Virus record (IMG/VR): IMGVR_UViG_3300034418_010924
Coordinates: 1 to 28,351 of that record
Source: a virus
Length of the DNA: 28,351 nucleotides
Direction: 5' to 3' (one strand)
Of the stretch, positions 19,648-27,602 are shown one piece after another; the stretch's first letter is position 1; each line of letters starts with the position of its first letter. A program made the position numbers and the translations under genes. Below the pieces are notes generated by a model. That model was given only the letters and a program-made list of their open reading frames with translations, was not told the origin of the DNA and ran no database searches.

Positions 19648-22419
19648 ATGCAATTCATTTGTTCGGTAAACAGCAAAGTAGTCAGTGCGCTTGACGCTGT
19701 TACGGGCAAAATTGAAGAAGGTGGTGACTTTAGATCTTTCAACAGTAACTGGAAGTCGAAAGAGCTTGATGCCTTAGGTATCGCCGATGAGGTTGCACTC
19801 AGGAAAGGACTCTGCGCGTGGCATTTAGTTGACGGCAAGAGGGTTAAAGACGGCACCGGTTTAATCCACGCTGGTCTGATTATTATCGATATTGATAACC
19901 AGGCTGACGGTAAAGATAAAGACGGAAACAAGATTCAGAAACAGGAGCTGACTTGGCAAGAAGCTCAAGAACTGGATATCTGTAAGAAGTATTTATCACT
20001 TGCCTATGATTCTCCATCCACAACGGAATCGTGGCCTCGCTTTAGGCTTGTTTTCGGCTTAGAGAAACCTATCATCGATGGTGAGTTTTACCAGTGGTTT
20101 ACTCGTGCAATCTCAAAAGATATTCCTGGTTCTGATATAAGAGCAACGCAAGTTCCTAACCTTTTCTACGGAACTAAATCTGCAGAAGGGCTCTTAACAA
20201 TCACAGACAAATTTATCCCAGCTGAAAAGATTGACGAAGCCTTAAAAGTATTCCATTCACTTCCGAAGGAAGAAAAAGGTGATCGCTTCGATGTGGTTGA
20301 AGCGTTAAACAATGTAACTGTAGAAGAAGATGGAATCGACTTTGAAAAACTTCTAGCAAAATCTGTTGCAGATATCCTTCACGGAAAGCCCGTCGACGAC
20401 AGAAGCCTTGCCGTTACAAGAGCTGTTAAAGAAATCCTGGGTTGGACTAATTGGCTTCGTGACAAAGGGATCTCGTCACGGGTCTCACCCTTGACAGTAG
20501 CACATCGTGCGTTCTATGCTGTCTATGCGTATCCAGCGGAGGTAGACGGCAAATTTACACGCATCGTCGAAAGCATCAGAGATGTTGAGGCGATCAGACC
20601 AGCTATTGTTATGGCATCGGAGCATGACGATATTGCAGCCTGGAAAAGGCTGAAATCCGTCAATATCGATGTCTTTAAGGATGTCGCACCTGACGAAATC
20701 CAAGAATCGGTAAAACAAGCACGAGCTAAAGCTATCGATTCCATTTTGACTTTCGATGACTTTTCGCTGGACGAAAAAACTTCGGTGTCGCACACAACAA
20801 CATCAACAAAAACAAAAATGAAAAACTCAGAAACTTCTGTCCCTGAGACACCAGCTCAGTTAGTCAACCTGCAGAATGCACAGCAGCAAAACAGAGCTTT
20901 TGCCGAAAACGATGTAGCTGAGATCATCGCTACAAACCAAGGGGATAACTACCTTTACGACAGCACCCACGACAATTTCTACACCTACGACGAAGACAGC
21001 GGAGTCTGGTACGTCCAGGACGAAATGCATGTCAAGCGAAGGATTGTTAACGCCCTAGACACCTTTGTTTCAGCTGGAGTGCTCCCCAAGTACGCAGCAT
21101 CAACAGTAAACAGTGTTTACGCGATGCTTCAAGCCAAGATGCTTAAATCTCTGGACGGAGGACGGACAAGCATTTTCAGCAAGGGCAGAAAACACATACC
21201 TTTTGCTAACGGAGCTTTAGACAGCGACAACTTTGAATTCAAACCTGGAAAAAACAAAGAACTCTATTTCAGGTCTCGCCTTCTCTACGACTGGGACCAA
21301 GACCGCGAGTGCCCCAAGTTTTTGGCTTGGATGGATGCGTCACTTCGTCAGGGTCAAGCAAAACTAATTCAAGCGTTTGCTCGAGCGCTTCTTACTGGCT
21401 ACACGTCAGGTGAGCGGTTCTTGCACTTAGTAGGACCAGGCGGCACAGGTAAGTCGACGATGCAGCAGCTCATGATTGCTCTCGCGGGATTCAATAGCAC
21501 CCACACGTCGAGCTTGGAATTAATCGAGATGAATAAGTTCGAGACTTACAACTTGATTGGCAAAAGACTACTCCTCCTTACTGACGAATCAAATTACAAC
21601 AAGCGGATGGACGTGCTCAAAAAGCTGACTTCAGCTTCGGACACTCTGCGAGCTGAACGGAAGTACGGAAAAGAAATTATTAGCTTTAAGCCTGAGTGTT
21701 TGGTGTGCATAGCTAGTAACGAACACATCAGCTCCAACGACTCGACCAGCGGTCTGGAACGACGTCGCCTGACAATTGTTATGGACAAGGTTGTCCCAGC
21801 TAGTCAACGTCGCCAGCTTCTTGACGTCTATGACGACAGGCTCGAAGGAGAGTTTGTGGAAGAGCTTCCAGGCATTGTTTCTTGGGCTCTCTCAATGTCT
21901 TTTGCTGAGATGAGGGATGTATTAGCTAACCCTGTTAAGCATGCGCCTTCGCTAGCGCAAACGAATATCGATGCCCTTGTCTTTAACAATCAGTATGTGG
22001 CTTGGATGGCTGAGTGCTGCTTATACGCTCCTAACACAGCCACACATGTCGGACGAGGCGCCGCCAGACCAAGTACTGACGAATCTGAAAAAGGGATGTT
22101 CGTCAAAAACTCCTACAGCGAGCTCTATGCAAGTTACGCAAACTTCTGTAAATCATGTGGGTACAAACCTGCTGCTAAACCTCGCTTCGTAGAAAGAACA
22201 CTAGAAACTCTGTGCAACATCCTTAAGTTGCCTCATTGCAAAGCAACAACCAAATCGGGAATGCCGGCTATTAAGGGTTTGCGTCTGAAACCTTTTGATC
22301 TAACATCGGATCGCGCCTCTCATGGTGACACGAGGCTTCCGAACCCTGTGGAGTTTGCCCAGGAGCCCGATTTTTCTAAGTGGGAAACTAGTTTTCAAAA
22401 ACACGATGCCGACACCTAA
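19648..22419 (+). CDS. Primase-helicase: PrimPol-like N-terminus and SF3 (D5-like) helicase
   Basis: The 923-residue protein has two parts. The N-terminal 200 residues show a primase-polymerase-like DxD (LIIIDIDNQ, near residue 77), PRFRLVFGLEKPI and a following VPNLFYG, as in phage and plasmid AEP primases. The C-terminal part is a superfamily 3 helicase: Walker A GPGGTGKS with Lys602, Walker B RLLLLTDES, and motif C CLVCIASNEHI followed by a Arg pair (LERRRL). Between them lies a low-complexity, Thr/Lys-rich linker around residues 380-400. It would prime and unwind DNA at the phage fork. Overlaps the next gene by 14 bases. Confidence 0.88.
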   Translation: MQFICSVNSKVVSALDAVTGKIEEGGDFRSFNSNWKSKELDALGIADEVALRKGLCAWHLVDGKRVKDGTGLIHAGLIIIDIDNQADGKDKDGNKIQKQELTWQEAQELDICKKYLSLAYDSPSTTESWPRFRLVFGLEKPIIDGEFYQWFTRAISKDIPGSDIRATQVPNLFYGTKSAEGLLTITDKFIPAEKIDEALKVFHSLPKEEKGDRFDVVEALNNVTVEEDGIDFEKLLAKSVADILHGKPVDDRSLAVTRAVKEILGWTNWLRDKGISSRVSPLTVAHRAFYAVYAYPAEVDGKFTRIVESIRDVEAIRPAIVMASEHDDIAAWKRLKSVNIDVFKDVAPDEIQESVKQARAKAIDSILTFDDFSLDEKTSVSHTTTSTKTKMKNSETSVPETPAQLVNLQNAQQQNRAFAENDVAEIIATNQGDNYLYDSTHDNFYTYDEDSGVWYVQDEMHVKRRIVNALDTFVSAGVLPKYAASTVNSVYAMLQAKMLKSLDGGRTSIFSKGRKHIPFANGALDSDNFEFKPGKNKELYFRSRLLYDWDQDRECPKFLAWMDASLRQGQAKLIQAFARALLTGYTSGERFLHLVGPGGTGKSTMQQLMIALAGFNSTHTSSLELIEMNKFETYNLIGKRLLLLTDESNYNKRMDVLKKLTSASDTLRAERKYGKEIISFKPECLVCIASNEHISSNDSTSGLERRRLTIVMDKVVPASQRRQLLDVYDDRLEGEFVEELPGIVSWALSMSFAEMRDVLANPVKHAPSLAQTNIDALVFNNQYVAWMAECCLYAPNTATHVGRGAARPSTDESEKGMFVKNSYSELYASYANFCKSCGYKPAAKPRFVERTLETLCNILKLPHCKATTKSGMPAIKGLRLKPFDLTSDRASHGDTRLPNPVEFAQEPDFSKWETSFQKHDADT

Positions 22420-22957
22420 AGCATTTCCTCTCACTATCTTTTTCGGTGGTGCTGCGGCGATTGCCACGGCGTTAACAGCTCCTCAGTTTGTTGGCGCCCC
22501 TCTCAGCTTTATTGGCGGTGCGCTGGCCGGCATCTCAATCGCAGACAGAAAAGCTTTGCGAGTTCGAGAAGGCTCTGACGTTGCTCACCGAGTAAGTGGA
22601 GCGTTTAGTGCTTTGTACGAAAGAAACCGTGGTCTTATCGACCCAGTCGAGCTTTCGTTTGTAGCAAACGTGAGCTTGGATCAGTCGTATGATTTTCTAG
22701 TCGCCCTAGCTGAAACCACTGGGGCCACTAAAATTAATAACAAACAGGGTATTGGAGCTGTCTTTAACTTTCCGCACAGCGCAAACGTTTTAGACGAATT
22801 GACAAAAAATGCTCAAAACTGGGCACAGCAGCAAACTGCTGCACTTACCCAAGAACTTGAGCAGCATCGTCAAATGATTCGTGCAGCCCAACTAGCTCAT
22901 GTTACGGCTCCACGTCAGGCTCCTACCCCTGAAAATCCTTGGAAAGAACCGTCTTGA
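22406..22957 (+). CDS. Membrane-anchored hypothetical protein (183 aa)
   Basis: I chose ATG 22406, 14 bases inside the end of the primase-helicase gene; an in-frame GTG-type start further upstream would run inside that gene. Two hydrophobic stretches near the N-terminus (PLTIFFGGAAAIATALTA and APLSFIGGALAGISIA) with Gly/Ala spacing look like a helical hairpin in the membrane. The remaining part is soluble, with a helical, Gln-rich coiled coil (about 130-170) and a Pro-rich end. Function unknown; a membrane-recruitment factor for replication is one possibility. Confidence 0.6.
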   Translation: MPTPKAFPLTIFFGGAAAIATALTAPQFVGAPLSFIGGALAGISIADRKALRVREGSDVAHRVSGAFSALYERNRGLIDPVELSFVANVSLDQSYDFLVALAETTGATKINNKQGIGAVFNFPHSANVLDELTKNAQNWAQQQTAALTQELEQHRQMIRAAQLAHVTAPRQAPTPENPWKEPS

Positions 22958-23154
22958 GTAGCGCCGAACCAGAATACACGGTCGACATGGTCGCCGACGG
23001 AACAATGTATCGTGTAGCCGTAGAAGAGGACGGTATTATGTGCGCGACATATGTGTCGAGCATGCACCTTGTTGAAGAAAAAGTACCGTATCTGCGTCAG
23101 AAGGTACGGGATATTGCCCGAGAAGCTTTTCTGAAGGATAGAGAAGATGTCTGA
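22954..23154 (+). CDS. Small acidic hypothetical protein (66 aa), TTG start
   Basis: The most likely start is TTG 22954, which overlaps the preceding stop as TTGA; another TTG at 22939 and ATG 22987 are alternatives. The product carries two beta stretches (YTVDMVADGTMYRVAVEE) and a C-terminal charged helix. It overlaps the next gene by 8 bases. No family recognised. Confidence 0.55.
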   Translation: MSSAEPEYTVDMVADGTMYRVAVEEDGIMCATYVSSMHLVEEKVPYLRQKVRDIAREAFLKDREDV

Positions 23155-23335
23155 GGAAGAATTCCAAGATCAATTTGATCAAGAAGTCGAGAAACTCTCA
23201 GAAGAGGATCAAAAACTTCTTGATCAAGCCTTGGCAAATTTGATGGGGTTTATCGAGGAAGAAACTACCATCGGTTACTGGATCGAAGAAGATCAAGAAA
23301 TATCAGACAAAAATCGCCAACCATCCAACGAATGA
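23147..23335 (+). CDS. Very acidic small protein (62 aa)
   Basis: ATG 23147 overlaps the previous gene by 8 bases. The product is extremely acidic (SEEEFQDQFDQEVEKLSEED, more Glu/Asp later) and helical, of the kind seen in DNA mimics and small phage inhibitors, but no such function can be assigned. Its last 43 bases overlap the end of the leftward thyX gene. Confidence 0.6.
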   Translation: MSEEEFQDQFDQEVEKLSEEDQKLLDQALANLMGFIEEETTIGYWIEEDQEISDKNRQPSNE

Positions 23336-23988
23336 TCGTCTGTAGCCACAACGGCTTTGATCACGGTGGGGAGCTCTAAACCGAGGATCATCGCGATCTG
23401 ACGAGCGATCATCTGGTGCTCTAGCTGCGTGTCTTCCTTGGCTCTCAGACCTACGTAATGCACCCAAGAGCGCACAGAACCGTTTGCGTGGAGTCTGGTG
23501 GGTGTATACAGAGGAAGAATATTTCTGGCGCATTCCCGTGCCACGCCCGCCTCTAGCATGTCCTGATACAAAGAATAAAGTTGCGCGTCGAGCAAGTAAA
23601 TTCGATCGCGGAACTGAGCTAAGAGATGGGGGTCAATCTCTTCGGTACTGGACTGACGATTTTTCTCTGCCTGTTTTCGGATATGAAACTCAGAGGGACG
23701 GTCATGGATATCGCCCGGAATAGTGTCAAAAGGATTTGTGTATCTCTGCGACAGCTCCTGGAAACACAGAGATTTATGGCGAATCAGCTGAGCCGAGATT
23801 GCCCTCGAAGTAATAATTTCGAAACTGACGTTCGCTTGCTCAAGAATGGACCAGTGTCCATGTTTGATGCAGTAAGAAAGTAGTCTGGCGTACTCTTCTC
23901 GATCAGGGTTCGAAGTCGAGACTCGGGCGTGACGAGCAATTACTTTTTCTGCATCGGGCGTAATCCAGTCCAGCTTTACCGAGTGCAT
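23293..23988 (-). CDS. thyX: Flavin-dependent thymidylate synthase ThyX
   Basis: ThyX makes dTMP from dUMP with methylene-tetrahydrofolate, NADPH and FAD. The signature RHR-x7-S appears as RHKSLCFQELS (Arg70-Ser80), with Lys in place of the third Arg. Other family marks: an N-terminal RVSTSN, GHWSILEQANVSFEI (His45 region) and, near the C-terminus, ARNILPLYTPT and HQMIARQIA. The length of 231 fits the family. Many marine cyanophages carry thyX. Transcribed leftward; its 3' end overlaps the acidic gene by 43 bases. Confidence 0.93.
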   Translation of the reverse strand: MHSVKLDWITPDAEKVIARHARVSTSNPDREEYARLLSYCIKHGHWSILEQANVSFEIITSRAISAQLIRHKSLCFQELSQRYTNPFDTIPGDIHDRPSEFHIRKQAEKNRQSSTEEIDPHLLAQFRDRIYLLDAQLYSLYQDMLEAGVARECARNILPLYTPTRLHANGSVRSWVHYVGLRAKEDTQLEHQMIARQIAMILGLELPTVIKAVVATDDHSLDGWRFLSDIS

Positions 23989-24017
23989 GCCCGAAGTTTG
24001 ACTCGGATCACACTACC

Positions 24018-24158
24018 TCAGCTGCGTGGAAATGTCTGCTGATAACGCAAGCGAGAAGTAAGTTCTGAAGGATTACTTACTGCTCGAACCATATCGGAAG
24101 GACGCATGCCGAGAGCCATACCTGCTAAACGAGTAGGACCCATTTGCTCGCTACGCAT
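24018..24158 (-). CDS. 46-aa small protein in the leftward unit
   Basis: A leftward ATG at 24158 lies two bases after the stop of the 169-aa gene and opens 46 codons (MRSEQMGPTRLAGMALGMRP, then SDMVRAVSNPSELTSRLR). The composition is that of a real basic, Met-rich protein, with a possible Shine-Dalgarno (GGGGG) upstream. It is followed by thyX after 29 bases. Function unknown. Confidence 0.5.
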   Translation of the reverse strand: MRSEQMGPTRLAGMALGMRPSDMVRAVSNPSELTSRLRYQQTFPRS

Positions 24159-24160
24159 CG

Positions 24161-24670
24161 TCACTTTTTACCCCCGAAGAACTGTTCTTGTAAGGAGATA
24201 TCATCGGCACGACGATAGTCCTGGGCGTACATCATTTGATTGGGGTCCTGAGTGTTCAGGAAGTTTTGCTGGGGCAAAAGAGTCAAAGCTTGAACATTGC
24301 CACGCATGGTCGGGTCCTGAGCCATCGCTGTCTCGGCGATGTACTGCTCCTTAGGGATGTCGACAGCGCGTTCAGGGAGGGGAAGATCTTTGTGGTTGTA
24401 ACCTGCAGGTCCCGTCATTTGGGCCGACTTAGTGATGTTCCCTTCTGCGTAAGGCAGAGGGTTTACAGGCGATCGAAAGTAGGTGCCCTGATCGATGTTG
24501 TACTGAGTGAAGACTCGGTTTACATCGTCGGTATAAGCTTGCCTGCGTGCAGTAATACTGATGTCATCATTCATATAAGCCGCAGGGTTTGCCATAGGCA
24601 TCCCCAAAGGCTTAAGACCGGGCATAGGTCCAAGACCACCGGGTCGCTGTAAAAAATTAGTTTGTTCCAT
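24161..24670 (-). CDS. Hypothetical, probably structural protein (169 aa)
   Basis: Leftward, from ATG 24670. The product is rich in Pro, Gln, Met and Asn, with no signal or membrane span: FLQRPGGLGPMPGLKP at the start, then a helix-poor region with PAGYNHKDLPLPERAVDIPK, and QFFGGKK at the end. This composition resembles small virion or tail-associated proteins rather than enzymes, but no family is recognised. An AGTTAAACTAGATC sequence lies directly upstream and may be part of a promoter. Confidence 0.6.
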   Translation of the reverse strand: MEQTNFLQRPGGLGPMPGLKPLGMPMANPAAYMNDDISITARRQAYTDDVNRVFTQYNIDQGTYFRSPVNPLPYAEGNITKSAQMTGPAGYNHKDLPLPERAVDIPKEQYIAETAMAQDPTMRGNVQALTLLPQQNFLNTQDPNQMMYAQDYRRADDISLQEQFFGGKK

Positions 24671-24679
24671 AGATCTAGT

Positions 24680-24916
24680 TTAACTCCGTTTAGGCTGTCG
24701 CTCGCGATTAGTTTTTTCTTTAATTACCCGAATATTCGAAGAGTTGTTGTTCTCCGGGTTGAAATCTTTGTGATCGACTTCTTTTCCGTCCCCCCTAGAT
24801 ACTCTGCCAGACCTTTCCAAATGTCTACGAGCTTTGTTACGCGCAGCTCGACGTTTCTTTTGGCGTTCAGTACCATGGTAATCATTATATTCTTTTTTGT
24901 AATCACGTTTTGCCAT
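24680..24916 (-). CDS. Small HNH-like protein (78 aa)
   Basis: I chose ATG 24916; a TTG two codons upstream is an alternative. The N-terminal half is extremely basic (AKRDYKKEYNDYHG, then RQKKRRAARNKARRHLE); the C-terminal half has GDGKEVDHKDFNPENNNSSN and a following IRVIKEKTNRE. The 'DH.d.nP.NN..sNl' motif is that of a large group of short HNH-type proteins in cyanophages. The His-Asn residues suggest a metal-dependent nuclease, perhaps with a packaging role, but activity is not proven. Leftward, divergent from the gene at 24964. Confidence 0.7.
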   Translation of the reverse strand: MAKRDYKKEYNDYHGTERQKKRRAARNKARRHLERSGRVSRGDGKEVDHKDFNPENNNSSNIRVIKEKTNRERQPKRS

Positions 24917-24963
24917 ATACAAATTCTACAATCCTTTAAACTAAATTATCAGCTTCAAATACT

Positions 24964-25593
24964 GTGCCCGTACCAAATACCTCTCCAAACATCGGTGGTT
25001 GGTATCAACAACTTGATCGAAAGTTGGGAGGTGTTCTGCCTGGAGGAGGGACACCAATACAGCCAGAAGTTTTAAATCGACTCCCAGGGCCAGTTAACCT
25101 TGGTTACAGGTATGCAACGGGAACAGGAAATAAAGATCTAGAACTTTCACAGCAGTTTATGAGAGGAGCTGTTGAAGAAGCTTTAAAAAAAGGTCCAATG
25201 CGACCAGGTGAAGTTAGGGCTGTAAACCCTTATTCGACGGACTACCCAACACCTGGTATCGATACAATTCCAACAGCTCTAGGTCAGCCCACACTGGGAG
25301 ATACAAATCCGAGTGCGGCTCCATACCGATACACACTTGGTCGTTACAACGTATATGACGAAGGTGACCGGTACGTTGTGCGCGATAGATTCGACTTAGA
25401 GAATGAGATGGAACCTAAATCTTTAACACAACCAGGCAGGCAAGTAGCAGAAGGTGTGTTTAGAAGTCTCATTGGTGTAATCGACCCCACGGAGTTCCTG
25501 CGAGCCTACTTAAACTTCAGGCAGAATCCTCCAGCAGGGTACGACATCGAATTTTCGGTGCCAAAAAGCTACGGGACTAACGTCGGTCCCTAG
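24964..25593 (+). CDS. Hypothetical, probably virion protein (209 aa)
   Basis: Starts at GTG 24964; no nearby ATG is in frame. The first 110 residues are rich in Pro and Gly (NTSPNIGGWYQQLDRKLGGV, LPGGGTPIQPEV). A central strand-rich part with TLGRYNVYDEGDRYVVRDRF follows, which I recall as 'YTLGxFxV' patterns in phage structural proteins. The C-terminal part is helical. It is the only rightward gene amid leftward ones and overlaps the convergent gene by 17 bases. A TAAACTAAAT motif lies about 20 bases upstream. Confidence 0.6.
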   Translation: MPVPNTSPNIGGWYQQLDRKLGGVLPGGGTPIQPEVLNRLPGPVNLGYRYATGTGNKDLELSQQFMRGAVEEALKKGPMRPGEVRAVNPYSTDYPTPGIDTIPTALGQPTLGDTNPSAAPYRYTLGRYNVYDEGDRYVVRDRFDLENEMEPKSLTQPGRQVAEGVFRSLIGVIDPTEFLRAYLNFRQNPPAGYDIEFSVPKSYGTNVGP

Positions 25594-25795
25594 GAAGTAA
25601 GCGATCTAAAGTCGCAACAGCATCGAAGTGCATGTCGCGCTGTTCTTCACCGCATGCGCGGCACCACTCATCCCACAAGCCGGTGTAAAGACCGTTGTCG
25701 CGCCCAGATTGTTCGTAAAGATATTGAATAAATTCTGCTTTTTGATTTTCTTTGTCGATGTCCCAGTTCTTGTAAATCTTGGTGTAATCAGTCAT
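25577..25795 (-). CDS. Small hypothetical protein (72 aa)
   Basis: ATG 25795 overlaps the stop of the peptidase gene (ATGA), so it is coupled to the lysis cassette; a TTG further upstream is less likely. The product (MTDYTKIYKNWDIDKENQKA and onward) is helical, rich in Trp, Tyr, Asp and Cys (WDEWCRACGE). No membrane span. A spanin- or lysis-regulator role is possible only by position. Confidence 0.6.
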   Translation of the reverse strand: MTDYTKIYKNWDIDKENQKAEFIQYLYEQSGRDNGLYTGLWDEWCRACGEEQRDMHFDAVATLDRLLPRDRR

Positions 25796-26658
25796 TGTTT
25801 GGCTTGAATGTACCAACCGGAACTGTAGCCCTTTTCGAGCATCCAGCGAGGACCTAAGTACTTTTTGGAATATTTCAGATACGCACCGTTTTTAGATGTG
25901 TAAACACCACTAAAACAGTCAAGCTCCCCCAAAGGGTCGTTAACAATAATATTTTCCTCGTCTTTGGTCAGCCCCACGGCGCAGATCCAGTGTCCAGAAC
26001 CCATCGGGTTCTCAACAGGGCCGAAATGCAAGATACCCATAGGAACTGGAACACCTTGTCTTAGTAAATTTTGAATTGTCTCCCAATTACCGTCCTGCCT
26101 AAATTCAGCGTTAACACCGTACTGATCGAGAGCTTTTATCTGAACCCAGGCCTCGGTGCCTTCACCGATATCACTTACGTCCTCAAAGTATTCTTCCCAA
26201 TCGTTAAAAGCATCCGGCCTTAAAGTCTTAAGTAACATGGCACAACTACTGCTGAAGCAAGTTCTATCTACATCATCAAAGTCGCTTCTAGCCGAGTAAT
26301 AAGGTGTGCTTAGTTGAATATGATGCCTTGGTTTATACTCTATTTTTTCATCTAAATCATTTATTACTTTCCAATCAGGAGCATAAAAAAACCAACTTTC
26401 TTTAGTGTCGCCCTTTAAGACTACTTCTCTATAGAGAGATCTTGCCGTAGTAGTAATCTGTTCCCATTCCCAAGCAGCATTCTTGGGCACAAATAACTTT
26501 TCTTCGGGTTCGATAGACCTATGATCGGCAGGGAGCCGTGTGAGCCATGTATCTTTCTTTGCAAGTAGAGACTGACCAAGAAGTGGATGCTTATCAGCAC
26601 CGATCAAGATCTTTCCTTCTCTTTTCACACTTTTTGACCGTTTCCTCAATGGAGACAT
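25792..26658 (-). CDS. C39-like papain-fold peptidase, candidate endolysin
   Basis: The 288-residue protein has an N-terminal basic part, an SH3-like or wall-binding-like middle with LFVPKNAAWEWEQI and SWFFYAPDWKVI, and a C-terminal papain-like domain. Catalytic candidates are Cys in VDRTCFSSSCAML (near 136-140), His in GSGHWICAVG (near 225) and Asp in IIVNDPLGE (near 243), the C39/NlpC-like order. Adjacent to a three-helix membrane protein, it is most easily read as the peptidoglycan-cleaving endolysin; a virion-associated or prohead-type peptidase remains possible. The start may lie further in, since a 50-aa ORF overlaps its first 65 bases. Confidence 0.7.
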   Translation of the reverse strand: MSPLRKRSKSVKREGKILIGADKHPLLGQSLLAKKDTWLTRLPADHRSIEPEEKLFVPKNAAWEWEQITTTARSLYREVVLKGDTKESWFFYAPDWKVINDLDEKIEYKPRHHIQLSTPYYSARSDFDDVDRTCFSSSCAMLLKTLRPDAFNDWEEYFEDVSDIGEGTEAWVQIKALDQYGVNAEFRQDGNWETIQNLLRQGVPVPMGILHFGPVENPMGSGHWICAVGLTKDEENIIVNDPLGELDCFSGVYTSKNGAYLKYSKKYLGPRWMLEKGYSSGWYIQAKQ

Positions 26659-26746
26659 AATAAGAGGAAGAAGTACGACCGCCTTCTTCCATAGATTCTT
26701 TTATTTTTTCAGCAAAGAAGCACTCCAGATCAGAGGGGTCGTTCAT
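26594..26746 (-). CDS. 50-aa ORF bridging holin-like and peptidase genes
   Basis: Leftward ATG 26746 overlaps the stop of the membrane-protein gene (ATGA), and the frame ends inside the peptidase gene, overlapping 65 bases. The product (MNDPSDLECFFAEKIKESME, then YYVSIEETVKKCEKRRKDLD) is charged and helical with three Cys. It has no membrane span. The coupling favours translation; the overlap raises the question of whether the peptidase starts downstream of Met1. Confidence 0.5.
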   Translation of the reverse strand: MNDPSDLECFFAEKIKESMEEGGRTSSSYYVSIEETVKKCEKRRKDLDRC

Positions 26747-27111
26747 GGTCCACGTAACTCAGTCACTCTGCTTCGAAAATTATCAACTAGCAACGCAATA
26801 GCAGTAGCTCCACATCCTGTAACTAAAGCCTCTGACCACACTGGGCCAAAGTGAGTCGGATGAGTTACTAAATCACTTATAAATGTGAAAAAACCAATCA
26901 GGATAGCACTTTTTACGGCATTAACTTTCTTAAGAAGTAAGCAGCATACAGAGTAAGCTATAGCAGCCCTTATTCCTGTGTAATACGCTGTGACAACATG
27001 AGACCAACTGATGATACTAAGGTCACCTTGAGTCATTGCGACCATACAAGGCACCCAGGCTTCCCCGAACTTCTCAGGGAAGCTGTTTATCGCTCTAACC
27101 AAGCGGTTCAT
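26743..27111 (-). CDS. Three-helix membrane protein, candidate holin
   Basis: The 122-residue product has hydrophobic stretches at about 38-60 (VVTAYYTGIRAAIAYSVCCL), 67-82 (VKSAILIGFFTFISDL) and 92-109 (ALVTGCGATAIALL), with a basic C-terminus (RSRVTELRGP). Size, three spans and location next to a peptidase are those of a class I holin, which permeabilises the inner membrane at lysis. No sequence signature of a known holin family was identified. Transcribed leftward, with the peptidase downstream of it. Confidence 0.6.
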   Translation of the reverse strand: MNRLVRAINSFPEKFGEAWVPCMVAMTQGDLSIISWSHVVTAYYTGIRAAIAYSVCCLLLKKVNAVKSAILIGFFTFISDLVTHPTHFGPVWSEALVTGCGATAIALLVDNFRSRVTELRGP

Positions 27112-27140
27112 AAAAACGAGACACCAGATCTGTTTTAGAT

Positions 27141-27539
27141 CTAGGCCACTAATGCAGTCACTCGGTACTCAGAAGCACTGCGATCAGTGCGGTGGACGTA
27201 AAGGGTTGCCGTGTCGCCCGAAGTCACGGAAAAAGCCACACCGCTGTTCTGGCGGCGAGTCATTTTCGGTGCTTCAGCAGTTCCGTCTTCGACTCCATCG
27301 GAACCAACAACAGTGATACCGCTAACCCCAAAGGCTTCTGCCTCCAGAAGAAAAGTTGCGAGACCGGTACTGCCGTAAGTAATCTCATAAACGTCTGAAA
27401 GAGGGTACTTACCGTCACCGGCAAAGGAACGATACGAGTTAACAGTCACACTCAACCCGTTTTGAGTGCGGATCTGCCCGAATCGGGTGATGCCAGCAGG
27501 AGCAGCACCCAACTCACGGTTAAAAGTAGCTTCTGCCAT
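27141..27539 (-). CDS. Hypothetical beta-rich, probably structural protein (132 aa)
   Basis: Leftward from ATG 27539. The product has a short helical start (MAEATFNRELGAAPAGITRF), then repeating beta segments: GLSVTVNSYRSFAGDG, VYEITYGSTGLATFL, AFSVTSGDTATLYVHRTD. It has no Cys, signal or membrane span and looks like a virion protein with an Ig-like or jellyroll-type fold. It lies divergent to the tail-fibre-like gene across a 63-base control region, which supports late expression. Confidence 0.6.
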   Translation of the reverse strand: MAEATFNRELGAAPAGITRFGQIRTQNGLSVTVNSYRSFAGDGKYPLSDVYEITYGSTGLATFLLEAEAFGVSGITVVGSDGVEDGTAEAPKMTRRQNSGVAFSVTSGDTATLYVHRTDRSASEYRVTALVA

Positions 27540-27540
27540 C

Positions 27541-27583
27541 GTTTAGAAGAACATCTTTTGTATTTATTCTAAACTAAATACAA
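27541..27583. promoter_or_regulatory. Divergent control region with 8-bp inverted repeat
   Basis: GTTTAGAA (27541-27548) is repeated inverted as TTCTAAAC (27567-27574), 18 bases apart. The right half merges into TAAACTAAATACAA. The TAAACTAAAT stretch recurs upstream of the rightward gene at 24964, and a related TAAACTAGAT lies upstream of the leftward gene at 24670. On the leftward strand ATAAATACAAA is also present. I infer divergent late promoters with a shared operator-like dyad. Confidence 0.45.
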
Positions 27584-27602
27584 ATGGCATTCCTCCACTC
27601 TT

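Noticed and set aside
24236-25075. Rightward ORFs (138 and 137 aa) opposite the leftward genes
   Set aside because: They are antisense to genes with clear motifs or coupling and have unnatural composition.
27115-27140. AGATCT repeats as a terminator between two leftward genes
   Set aside because: The 6-bp pairing has no T-run directly after it.
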